In this document: positions 40,427 through 47,556 of the stretch, in pieces
How positions within the stretch are numbered: position 1 is the first letter of the stretch
How the letters are laid out: each line of letters begins with the position of its first letter
Assembly: GCF_001279695.1 (NCBI RefSeq)
Contig: NZ_LGDD01000300.1
Location: 1 to 64,000, forward strand
From: Streptomyces sp. WM6378
Lineage (GTDB): Bacteria; Actinomycetota; Actinomycetes; Streptomycetales; Streptomycetaceae
DNA: 64,000 nt
Reading direction: 5' to 3'
Program-made: the position numbers and the translations under genes
Notes under the pieces: generated by a model
Databases searched by the model: none
The model's input: only the letters and a program-made list of their open reading frames with translations
What the model was told of the DNA's origin: nothing

Positions 40427-41119
40427 ATGTCCGGACTGATCGACACCACGGAGATGTATCTCCGCACCATCCTCGAGCTCGAGGAGGAGGGTGTGGTCCC
40501 CATGCGCGCCCGCATCGCCGAGCGCCTGGACCAGAGCGGCCCGACGGTGAGCCAGACGGTGGCGCGCATGGAGCGCGACGGCCTGGTGCAGGTCGCGGGC
40601 GACCGCCACCTGGAGCTGACCGACGAGGGGCGCAAGCTGGCGACGCGCGTCATGCGCAAGCACCGGCTCGCCGAGTGCCTGCTCGTCGACGTGATCGGCC
40701 TGGAGTGGGAGCAGGTCCACGCGGAGGCGTGCCGCTGGGAGCACGTGATGAGCGAGGCGGTCGAGCGCCGCGTCCTGGAGCTCCTGCGCCACCCGACGGA
40801 GTCTCCGTACGGAAACCCGATCCCGGGCCTGGAGGAGCTGGGCGAGAAGGCCGAGGCCGACGCGTTCCTGGAGGACGGCATCATCAGCCTGGGCGAGCTC
40901 GACCCGGGCCCCGAGGGCAAGACGGTGATCGTGCGCCGGATCGGCGAGCCGATCCAGACCGACGCCCAGCTGATGTACACGCTGCGACGGGCGGGCGTGC
41001 AGCCCGGCGCCGTGGTGAGCGTGACGCAGTCGCCCGGCGGGGTCCTGGTGGGCAGCAGCGGCGAGGCCGCCGAGCTCGGCGCGGACGTCGCCTCGCACGT
41101 CTTCGTCGCCAAGCGCTGA
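40427..41119 (+). CDS. dmdR1: DtxR-family iron-dependent repressor DmdR1
   Basis: This is a 230-residue metalloregulator that, with Fe2+, represses siderophore and iron-uptake genes. The N-terminal winged HTH reads MRARIAERLDQSGPTVSQTV and VARMERDGLVQVAGDRHLEL. Metal ligands of the DtxR family are all present by position: M10, C102, E105 and H106 in one site, H79, E83 and H98 in the other. The C-terminal SH3-like domain (VSVTQSPGGVLVGSSGEAAE) is intact. ATG 40427 follows GAGGGGCAC. In S. coelicolor an antiparallel ORF, adm, has been reported opposite dmdR1. A long open frame also exists here on the minus strand (40378-41145), but I have not called it. Confidence 0.95.
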   Translation: MSGLIDTTEMYLRTILELEEEGVVPMRARIAERLDQSGPTVSQTVARMERDGLVQVAGDRHLELTDEGRKLATRVMRKHRLAECLLVDVIGLEWEQVHAEACRWEHVMSEAVERRVLELLRHPTESPYGNPIPGLEELGEKAEADAFLEDGIISLGELDPGPEGKTVIVRRIGEPIQTDAQLMYTLRRAGVQPGAVVSVTQSPGGVLVGSSGEAAELGADVASHVFVAKR

Positions 41120-41444
41120 GCCGAGCGCGCGCGAGCCGAACGCATGGCGCGCGCGAGCCGGCCGCATGCGGAAGCGGCGGTGACGGAACGTCATCGCCCT
41201 TTCCCCGGGCGCCCGTTGGGGCCACTGCGCGAAGGCTGCGGGAAGCTTGCGGGGAAGGCCGGTTTCCGGGTGGAATGGCAGCGGCCGGGCGGATCGCGTG
41301 CGAGGCTGTGCCTTGAGGCATATGACCGCAGAGGCGTGCGGCAGGGGAGGGGGCGGCATGGTGCCGTTCGAACCACTTGCACCACCTTCGGCACCCCGGC
41401 CTGCCTGGGCGTCCGTGCCGGTCCACCTGCTTCAGGAAGACCAG

Positions 41445-41472
41445 GGCCCCGGCGCCTCGCGGCGCCGGGGCC
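41445..41472. terminator. Hairpin terminator
   Basis: GGCCCCGGCGCC (41445-41456) pairs perfectly with GGCGCCGGGGCC (41461-41472) over the loop TCGC. Confidence 0.75.
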
Positions 41473-41638
41473 TGTCCTCCCCGGTGTCGACCCGGAGCCC
41501 CGAGCTCCCAGGGTCGACCCCCGCAGACCGTCTTCCCCGAGCGGCCCGCCTCCCGGAGAAGATCTCCCCTCGGCACGTTCCGTCAATCCTTGAGTGTGGT
41601 CACTCGAACGAGGGGTGTTGCGCGAGAGACGCGAGTTT

Positions 41639-41654
41639 TCGAATAGAGGTTCGA
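41639..41654. promoter_or_regulatory. LexA (SOS) box-like palindrome
   Basis: TCGAATAGAGGTTCGA matches the actinobacterial SOS consensus TCGAAC-N4-GTTCGA at 11 of 12 defined positions, 50 bases before the hydrolase start at 41705. Confidence 0.5.
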
Positions 41655-41704
41655 TACTCTGCGGGGAACTGACCACTCGGGGGCTGAAGGGGGTGCCAGG
41701 GCAC

Positions 41705-42568
41705 ATGGTGCGGCGCATCGATGTGACGGGGGCCGGCGGGGTTCGCCTCGCCGCCTGGGAGTTCGCGGAGCAGCCCAAGGCCCGTGCGGAGACCGAGCGC
41801 GCTCCCGGGGTCTTACTGCTCCACGGGCTGATGGGCCGCGCCTCGCACTGGGCCTCCACGGCCCGCTGGCTCGCCGAGAAACACCGGGCGGTCGCCATCG
41901 ACCAGCGAGGCCACGGCCGCAGCGACAAGCCCGCCGAAGGCCCCTTCACCCGCGAGGTCTACGTGGCCGACGCCGAGGCGGCCGTCGAACAGCTGGGCCT
42001 CGCCCCCGTCACCCTGATCGGCCACTCCATGGGCGCCCTCACCGCCTGGCAGCTGGCCGCCAAGCGCCCCGACCTGGTCCGCGCCCTGGTCATCTGCGAC
42101 ATGCGGGCCTCGGCGCTCGGCGCGGCCTCGCAGCGCGAGTGGGAGGACTGGTTCAAGTCCTGGCCGGTGCCCTTCGCCACGCTCGCCGACGTACGCAAGT
42201 GGTTCGGCGAGGACGATCCGTGGGTCGAGCGGCCCAGCCCCGCCCGGGGCGAGTTCTTCGCCGAGGTCATGGCCGAGCGGGCCGACGGCTGGCGCCCGGT
42301 GTTCTCCCGCCGCCAGATGCTGACCTCCCGCGAAACCTGGGTGTACGACGCCCACTGGGAGGAGCTCGCCCAGGTCGACTGCCCCGCGCTCGTAGTGCGG
42401 GGACTGGACGGGGAGCTGGGCCGGGCGGAGGCGCAGGAGATGGTCCGGGTCCTGCCGCGCGGCCAGTACGCCGAGGTGGCCGATGCCGGCCACCTCGTCC
42501 ACTACGACCAGCCCGAGGGCTGGCGCACCGCGATCGAGCCGTTCCTCGACGGGGTGCTCACCCCGTAA
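41705..42568 (+). CDS. Alpha/beta hydrolase with a TTA codon
   Basis: This is a 287-residue alpha/beta-fold hydrolase. The oxyanion-hole motif is LLLHGLMGRASHW, the nucleophile elbow is LIGHSMGALTAW (Ser), and the C-terminal His lies in DAGHLVHYDQPEGW. The acidic member is probably in VVRGLDGELG. Substrate unknown. Leu37 is encoded by TTA (41813-41815), the codon read by the developmentally controlled bldA tRNA, so translation may be growth-phase dependent. A LexA-like box precedes the gene. Start ATG 41705 with AGGG just ahead; GTG 41693 is an alternative. Confidence 0.88.
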   Translation: MVRRIDVTGAGGVRLAAWEFAEQPKARAETERAPGVLLLHGLMGRASHWASTARWLAEKHRAVAIDQRGHGRSDKPAEGPFTREVYVADAEAAVEQLGLAPVTLIGHSMGALTAWQLAAKRPDLVRALVICDMRASALGAASQREWEDWFKSWPVPFATLADVRKWFGEDDPWVERPSPARGEFFAEVMAERADGWRPVFSRRQMLTSRETWVYDAHWEELAQVDCPALVVRGLDGELGRAEAQEMVRVLPRGQYAEVADAGHLVHYDQPEGWRTAIEPFLDGVLTP

Positions 42569-42637
42569 AACCCCACCCCACTCCACCCCGCCCCGCCCCG
42601 CGCCCCAGCAGGACCGGTGCCGCGCCCGGCGGGAGGG

Positions 42638-44245
42638 CTAGCCCGTGCTGACCGCCGACAGGATCTCCGGCAGCCGGTCCGCCGCGCGTGGCGCCGCCAC
42701 CTTCAGACCCGCCCAGGCGATCAGCGCCCCGTATGCCGCGCCCAACGGCAGCAGCAGCCACAGGGAGCCGTGGTTGCCGGAGACGTGCAGCCAGATCGCG
42801 AGGGCGATCATCGGCGCGCAGAGCAGCGCGCCCACCACCATCCCGCCGAGGATCGACAGGGCCGCGATGCCGCCCTGCCCCGGTGCCACGTTCTTGCGGC
42901 TGTCCTGCGGGATCGAGTACGCCAGCGTCGCCGACGCCACCGAGCCCGTCGCCAGCATCGCGCCGAGCAGCGAGAGCGCGAGCCCGATGACCTCGGGCAG
43001 CTTCGCCCAGTCGCCGAGCAGCCCGGCCGTCACGGCGGCCACGAGCAGCGTGTACGGAAGCGTCACGAGCAGCAGCGCGAACGCCCGTGCGCGCAGCTCC
43101 AGATAGGCGTCCCGGGTCGAGGAGATGGTCTGGACCACCATCCAGAACGCCGAGGTGTCCTGCCCGAACTGGTTGTACATCTGCACACCGAGCATGCCGG
43201 TGGCGAAGCAGGCGAAGTAGACGGTCCCGTGGCCCTGGAGGGCGTTGAAGACCGGCACGATCAGGCCGATCGCGAGCGAGGTGATCCACGCCGCCTTGGT
43301 CTTGGGGTCCCGCCAGGCGTAGCGCAGCGTACGCAGCATCACGGTGCCGGTGCGGCCCTCGGGGAGCAGCGAGGTGAGGCCCTTGCCGCCGGACTCCTTG
43401 CGGGAGGCGTCCGAGGCGGCGAGCGTCGAGCCGTCCGGCGTGGTCATCAACTTCACCAGCGAGCGCTGCCAGGCATACAGGAGAACCACCAACGCGCCCA
43501 CGGAGATGAGGAGTTGGAGCACGGCGCGGCCGTACGCGCCCTCGCCCGCCGAGTCGACCGCGCCGATCGCGGAGGCCGGCGGCAGCCAGCGCACCACGTC
43601 GGCGACCGGGTCGAGCGCGGAGAGCCCGCCGGTCCTGCCGAGGCGCTGCGCGCCGAAGTTCACGAACTGGATGCCGACCGCGATCACCAGGCCGCTCAGC
43701 ACCGCGAGGTCGCGGCCCTTGCGCGAGGTGAGCAGCCGCGTGTTGGCGGCGGCGACCGCGCGGGCCAGCGCCACGCACACGAGCAGCGCGAGCGGAACCG
43801 CGAGGACCGCGACCACGGCCGCGCCCGCCCCGTGCGCCACGGCGATCGCCGAACCGAGGATCAGACAGAGCGTGAACAGCGGCCCGATGCCGACCAGGGA
43901 AGCGGCGAGCAGCGCGCCGATTAGCGGCTGCGGCCGCAGCGGCAGCATGACCAGCCGGGTCGGGTCCAGGGTCTCGTCGCCGCTCGGGAAGAACAGCGGC
44001 ATCACGGTCCAGCCGATGGCCAGCAGAGCCACGCCCAGCACGCCCACGGTGGCCGCGTGCGCGTTGCCGTGCAGCGCGATCAGGCCGAGCAGTTGCAGCG
44101 CCGCGAAGAGCAGGGCGAGGACCGCGGAGGTGATGTAGGCGGCCCGGCGGCCGCCGGACTGCCGCAGCCCGTTCTTGAGCAGCGACAGCTTGAGGCGTAC
44201 GAAGACGGGAGTCAGGGCGGAGGCGTTCTGAGAGGACACGGTCAT
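42638..44245 (-). CDS. ABC transporter integral membrane subunit
   Basis: This is a 535-residue membrane protein with about 12 hydrophobic helices, without ATPase domain. It begins SSQNASALTPVFVRLKLSLL, has LDPTRLVMLPLRPQPLIGAL, a central cytoplasmic region (SDASRKESGGKGLTSLLPEG) and GTVYFACFATGMLGVQMYNQ. Its ATG overlaps the stop of the ATPase gene (ATGA), so the two make one exporter. Cargo unknown. Similar pairs in Streptomyces are annotated only as ABC-2-like exporters. Confidence 0.87.
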   Translation of the reverse strand: MTVSSQNASALTPVFVRLKLSLLKNGLRQSGGRRAAYITSAVLALLFAALQLLGLIALHGNAHAATVGVLGVALLAIGWTVMPLFFPSGDETLDPTRLVMLPLRPQPLIGALLAASLVGIGPLFTLCLILGSAIAVAHGAGAAVVAVLAVPLALLVCVALARAVAAANTRLLTSRKGRDLAVLSGLVIAVGIQFVNFGAQRLGRTGGLSALDPVADVVRWLPPASAIGAVDSAGEGAYGRAVLQLLISVGALVVLLYAWQRSLVKLMTTPDGSTLAASDASRKESGGKGLTSLLPEGRTGTVMLRTLRYAWRDPKTKAAWITSLAIGLIVPVFNALQGHGTVYFACFATGMLGVQMYNQFGQDTSAFWMVVQTISSTRDAYLELRARAFALLLVTLPYTLLVAAVTAGLLGDWAKLPEVIGLALSLLGAMLATGSVASATLAYSIPQDSRKNVAPGQGGIAALSILGGMVVGALLCAPMIALAIWLHVSGNHGSLWLLLPLGAAYGALIAWAGLKVAAPRAADRLPEILSAVSTG

Positions 44246-45066
44246 CGGGTACCGCCGCCGAGCCAGTCGAGGGAGTCCCCGGTGTCGCGGCCGTTCGCGC
44301 CGACGAGTTCGAGGAAGGCGTTCTGCAGGGAGGAGGCGTCGCCGCGCACCTCGGCCAGGGTGCCCTGGGCGCGGATGCGGCCCGCGGCCATCACGGCGAC
44401 CCAGTCGCACAGCGACTCGACGAGCTCCATGACGTGGCTGGAGAAGACGACGGTGGCGCCGGAGGCGGTGTAGCGCTCCAGGACGCCGCGGATGGTCTGG
44501 GCGGACACCGGGTCGACGCCCTCGAACGGCTCGTCCAGGAACAGGACTTCGGGGTTGTGCAGCAGGGCGGCCGCGAGCCCGATCTTCTTGCGCATGCCGG
44601 TCGAGTAGTCGACGACGAGCTTGTGCTGGGCGCCCGCGAGGTCCAGCACGTCCAGGAGCTGGGCGGCCCGCTTGTCGACCTCGGCGCCGGGCAGTCCGCG
44701 CAGCCGGCCCGAGTAGCCGAGGAGCTCGCGTCCCGAGAGCCGCTCGAACAGGCGCAGGCCCTCCGGCAGCACGCCGATGCGGGACTTCACGGCGACCGGG
44801 TCGCGCCACACGTCGTGCCCGCCGACCTCGACCGTGCCCTGGTCGGGCCTGAGCAGCCCGGTCACCATGGACAGAGTGGTGGTCTTGCCCGCGCCGTTCG
44901 GGCCGACCAGACCGATGAACTTGCCCGCGGGCAGCTCCAGATCGATCCCCGCGACGGCGATCTGCTCACCGAAGCGCTTCCACAGCCCTTGCACGCGGAC
45001 GGCGGGCGGCGCCGTACGCGCTCCGCCCGCCGTGTCCGCCGTTTCCTCGAATGCCTGGTCCGGCAT
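44242..45066 (-). CDS. ABC transporter ATP-binding subunit
   Basis: This is a 274-residue ATPase. Walker A GPNGAGKTTT, Q-loop region IGVLPEGLRLFERLS, signature YSTGMRKKIGLA (a Met-variant of LSGGQ), Walker B VLFLDEPFEG and the H-loop SSHVMEL. The variant signature is typical of ABC-2/BcrA-like exporters. It is the first gene of a two-gene operon with the membrane subunit. Confidence 0.93.
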   Translation of the reverse strand: MPDQAFEETADTAGGARTAPPAVRVQGLWKRFGEQIAVAGIDLELPAGKFIGLVGPNGAGKTTTLSMVTGLLRPDQGTVEVGGHDVWRDPVAVKSRIGVLPEGLRLFERLSGRELLGYSGRLRGLPGAEVDKRAAQLLDVLDLAGAQHKLVVDYSTGMRKKIGLAAALLHNPEVLFLDEPFEGVDPVSAQTIRGVLERYTASGATVVFSSHVMELVESLCDWVAVMAAGRIRAQGTLAEVRGDASSLQNAFLELVGANGRDTGDSLDWLGGGTR

Positions 45067-45133
45067 GGTGGTGCCTTTCGTCCCCGTGATGGTGCCTACC
45101 TGGACACCATAGGAGCCGAGTGCGCCGGTTGCG

Positions 45134-45823
45134 CTAGGGGCGGCGGGCCCTTGCGTCGGCGGCTTCGCGGCCGCAGGCGTAGGCGAGGGGGCTGATCAGT
45201 TCCTCGGCGTCCGGCAGCCAGCGGTTGGCGGGGGTGGGGCGGCGTGCCCACTGGACCGCGCCCGAGCCGCCGATGCGGGTCGGCGGCGCCGCCACGTAGT
45301 CGCCCTCGCCGCGGGTGATGAGGTCGACCGAGGCCGGCGTCCACCCCAACTTCCGTACCAGATCGGGGACTTTGGCGCCCGCGCCCGGCAGGACGAAGAA
45401 CAGCATCCGGCGGTCCGGGGTGCAGGTGACCGGGCCGAGCGTGAGCTCCATCCGCTCCATGCGGGCAAGGGCCAGGAACCCGGCCGACTCCGGTACGTCG
45501 ATGGCGTCGAAGGTGCGCCCGGTGGGAAGCAGGATCGAGGACCGGGGGTTCTTGGACCACAGACGGCGGGCGGCGACCGCGCTGCCGGTGGCCTGCGTCG
45601 CCCAGTCCGGCCGGGCCGGGTGCGCGCCCGGTTTCGGGCACGCCGGGTCACCGCACGAGCAGCGCTCGACGCCCTCGTCGGCCTCCAGGGAGGTGCCGGG
45701 GAAGACGTCCCAGTGCCGCTCCTCCGCGTACCGTACGGCGCTGTCCAGGAGCTGTTCGCCGCGCTGCTTGGGGATCTGTGCGGATTCCGTATCCGTGCCC
45801 GTGCCTGTGATGGTTTCTTCCAC
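45134..45823 (-). CDS. Bifunctional DNA primase/polymerase N-terminal domain-like protein
   Basis: This is a 229-residue protein with prim-pol-like segments: SAVRYAEERHWDVFPGT, a Cys cluster CSCGDPACPKPGAHP, HPARPDWATQATGSA, and later DLITRGEGDYVAAPPTRI. In plasmid and phage replication proteins this domain is joined to a helicase; here it stands alone with no replication partner. Asp/Asp/His catalytic residues are not convincingly all present: the AIDVPESAGF segment has lost the usual DxD. Free-standing copies are common in Streptomyces chromosomes, role unknown. GTG 45823 is the favoured start; GTG 45847 is an alternative. Divergent from the regulator at 46083. Confidence 0.75.
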   Translation of the reverse strand: MEETITGTGTDTESAQIPKQRGEQLLDSAVRYAEERHWDVFPGTSLEADEGVERCSCGDPACPKPGAHPARPDWATQATGSAVAARRLWSKNPRSSILLPTGRTFDAIDVPESAGFLALARMERMELTLGPVTCTPDRRMLFFVLPGAGAKVPDLVRKLGWTPASVDLITRGEGDYVAAPPTRIGGSGAVQWARRPTPANRWLPDAEELISPLAYACGREAADARARRP

Positions 45824-46039
45824 GACGGGCTCAACTCCGGCCGCCACCGAGGGTTACGGGCTCGGCGAGCGTGGGATCAGCGGGATCGGTCCTGCATATG
45901 GGGCGCATGGGTGCATGGATGGGGGCGCGCGTGGGGCTGTGTGTCGGCGCCAGGGTAGCCATATGCGGGGGAAGCACACGGGAATTCTGCCAATGACGCC
46001 ATATTCCCGATTCCCCTCGTTTCTCTGCATATTCGCAGG

Positions 46040-46065
46040 GCAGTGATCACTGTGCTGATCACTGC
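46040..46065. promoter_or_regulatory. Palindromic operator upstream of HTH/TPR regulator
   Basis: GCAGTGATCA (46040-46049) and TGATCACTGC (46056-46065) are perfect inverted arms with the spacer CTGTGC, ending 17 bases before ATG 46083. Each arm is itself part of the small palindrome AGTGATCACT. Autoregulation is likely; the AGTGA/TCACT halves also resemble BldD sites. Confidence 0.6.
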
Positions 46066-46082
46066 CGCTCCAGGGGGTTCAC

Positions 46083-47465
46083 ATGGCAGCCAGGCCGCTC
46101 GTCGCCCGCCAGCCCAATGAACGGCTGCAGGCACTCATCCAGGAAGCCGGATGTTCCAACGCCGGCCTCGCCCGCCGCGTGAACATGGTCGGCGCGGAGC
46201 GGGGTCTCGACCTGCGCTACGACAAGACGTCCGTGGCGCGCTGGCTGCGCGGACAGCAGCCGAGGGGGCGGGCGCCGGGGATCATCGCGGAGGCGCTCGG
46301 CCGCAAGCTGGGCCGTACGGTCACGATCGACGAGATCGGCATGGCCAACGGCAAGAACCTCGCGTCAGGGGTGGGGCTCCAGTTCTCGCCCACCGTCCTC
46401 GGCGCGATCGAGCAGGTCTGCGAGCTGTGGCGCAGCGACGTGGGGCGCCGCGACTTCCTGTCCGGCTCCACGGTGGCGGCCTCGGCGCTGGTCGAGCCGA
46501 GCCGGGACTGGCTGATCACCGGGGCCGACGCGCAGGTCGCGCGCAGCGCGGGGCAGCGGGTCGGCGCCGCCGACGTCGAGGCCGTCAAGGCGATGACGGA
46601 CGCGCTGGTGCAGCTGGACCACCGGTTCGGGGCCGGCCATGTGCGGCCCGTCGTCGTGCACTACCTCAACAGCGTCGTGTCCGGGCTGCTCGCCGGGTCC
46701 TACCGGGAGTCCGTGGGGCGGCAGTTGTTCGCGGCGGTGGCCCGGCTCACCGAACTCGCCGGGTACATGGCCGTCGACACCGGCCAGCCGGGCCTCGCCC
46801 AGCGCTACTACATCCAGGCGCTGCGCCTCGCCCAGGCCGCCGACGACCGGGGTTACGGCGGATATGTCCTGGCCGCGTCCATGAGTCACCTCGCCGCCCA
46901 GCTCGGCAATCCGCGCGAGATCGCCCAACTGGCGCGGGCCGCGCAGGAGGGCGCGCGCGGCCGGGTCACGCCGCGCGCCGAGGCCATGTTCTACGCCGCC
47001 GAGGCGCGCGGGCACGCGCTGCTCGGTGACGCCCGGACCTGCCAGGCGGTGGCGGGCCGGGCGCTCACCGCGCTGGACGCGGCGGACCCCGAATCCGGCG
47101 ACGACCCGAGCTGGATCGCGCACTTCGACCAGGCCTACCTCGCGGACGAACTCGCGCACTGCCATCGGGACTTGGGCCAGTCGGAGGCCGCCGCGCGGCG
47201 GGCCGAGGAGTCGCTGGCCGGGCACCCCGAGTCGCGGGCCAGGCGGCGCGCCATCGGGCTCGTCCTGCTCGCCAGCGCGCAGGTCCAGCAGCGCGAGGTC
47301 GAGGAGGCGTGCGCGACGGGGACGCGGGCGGTGGAGCTCCTGTCCACGCTGCGCTCCAACCGGGGCGCCGACTACCTGGAGGACCTCCAGCTGCGCCTGG
47401 AGCCGTTCGGGGACGAGCCCGCGGTGCGGGAGTTCGGGGAGCGCCTGGAGGTCCAGGCGGCCTGA
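46083..47465 (+). CDS. HTH and TPR-repeat transcriptional regulator
   Basis: This is a 460-residue cytoplasmic regulator. The N-terminal region (ERLQALIQEAGCSNAGLARR, TSVARWLRGQQPRGRAPGII) looks like an atypical HTH. Around residues 120-140 is RRDFLSGSTVAASAL, a segment that resembles a twin-arginine signal but is internal and characteristic of this Streptomyces regulator group. The rest is TPR-like helices (YYIQALRLAQAADDRGYGGY, YAAEARGHALLGDARTCQAV). Architecture resembles developmental regulators such as NsdA, but I cannot assign a name. GGGGGTTCAC precedes ATG 46083. Confidence 0.82.
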   Translation: MAARPLVARQPNERLQALIQEAGCSNAGLARRVNMVGAERGLDLRYDKTSVARWLRGQQPRGRAPGIIAEALGRKLGRTVTIDEIGMANGKNLASGVGLQFSPTVLGAIEQVCELWRSDVGRRDFLSGSTVAASALVEPSRDWLITGADAQVARSAGQRVGAADVEAVKAMTDALVQLDHRFGAGHVRPVVVHYLNSVVSGLLAGSYRESVGRQLFAAVARLTELAGYMAVDTGQPGLAQRYYIQALRLAQAADDRGYGGYVLAASMSHLAAQLGNPREIAQLARAAQEGARGRVTPRAEAMFYAAEARGHALLGDARTCQAVAGRALTALDAADPESGDDPSWIAHFDQAYLADELAHCHRDLGQSEAAARRAEESLAGHPESRARRRAIGLVLLASAQVQQREVEEACATGTRAVELLSTLRSNRGADYLEDLQLRLEPFGDEPAVREFGERLEVQAA

Positions 47466-47556
47466 GCGGGCGGGGTTGAGGGAGGGCTTGGCAAGGGCGT
47501 GGGGGGACCCGGTAGCGTGAACCGACGATTCCGTAGGTCCACGTACAGGAGTTCCG

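Larger units (their letters stand above)
41120..41704. other. 585-base intergenic region between dmdR1 and alpha/beta hydrolase gene
   Basis: No ORF here looks genuinely coding. It contains the G/C hairpin at 41445-41472 and the LexA-like palindrome at 41639-41654. A GTTCGAACC segment near 41367 resembles a tRNA T-loop but no cloverleaf can be drawn. Confidence 0.6.

Noticed and set aside
41350..41440. GTTCGAACC with a CCA-like end, suggesting a tRNA
   Set aside because: No acceptor, D or anticodon stems can be drawn around it on either strand.
45894..45966. GCATATGG and CCATATGC as an inverted repeat between divergent genes
   Set aside because: Arms are about 57 bases apart and short, so chance is likely.
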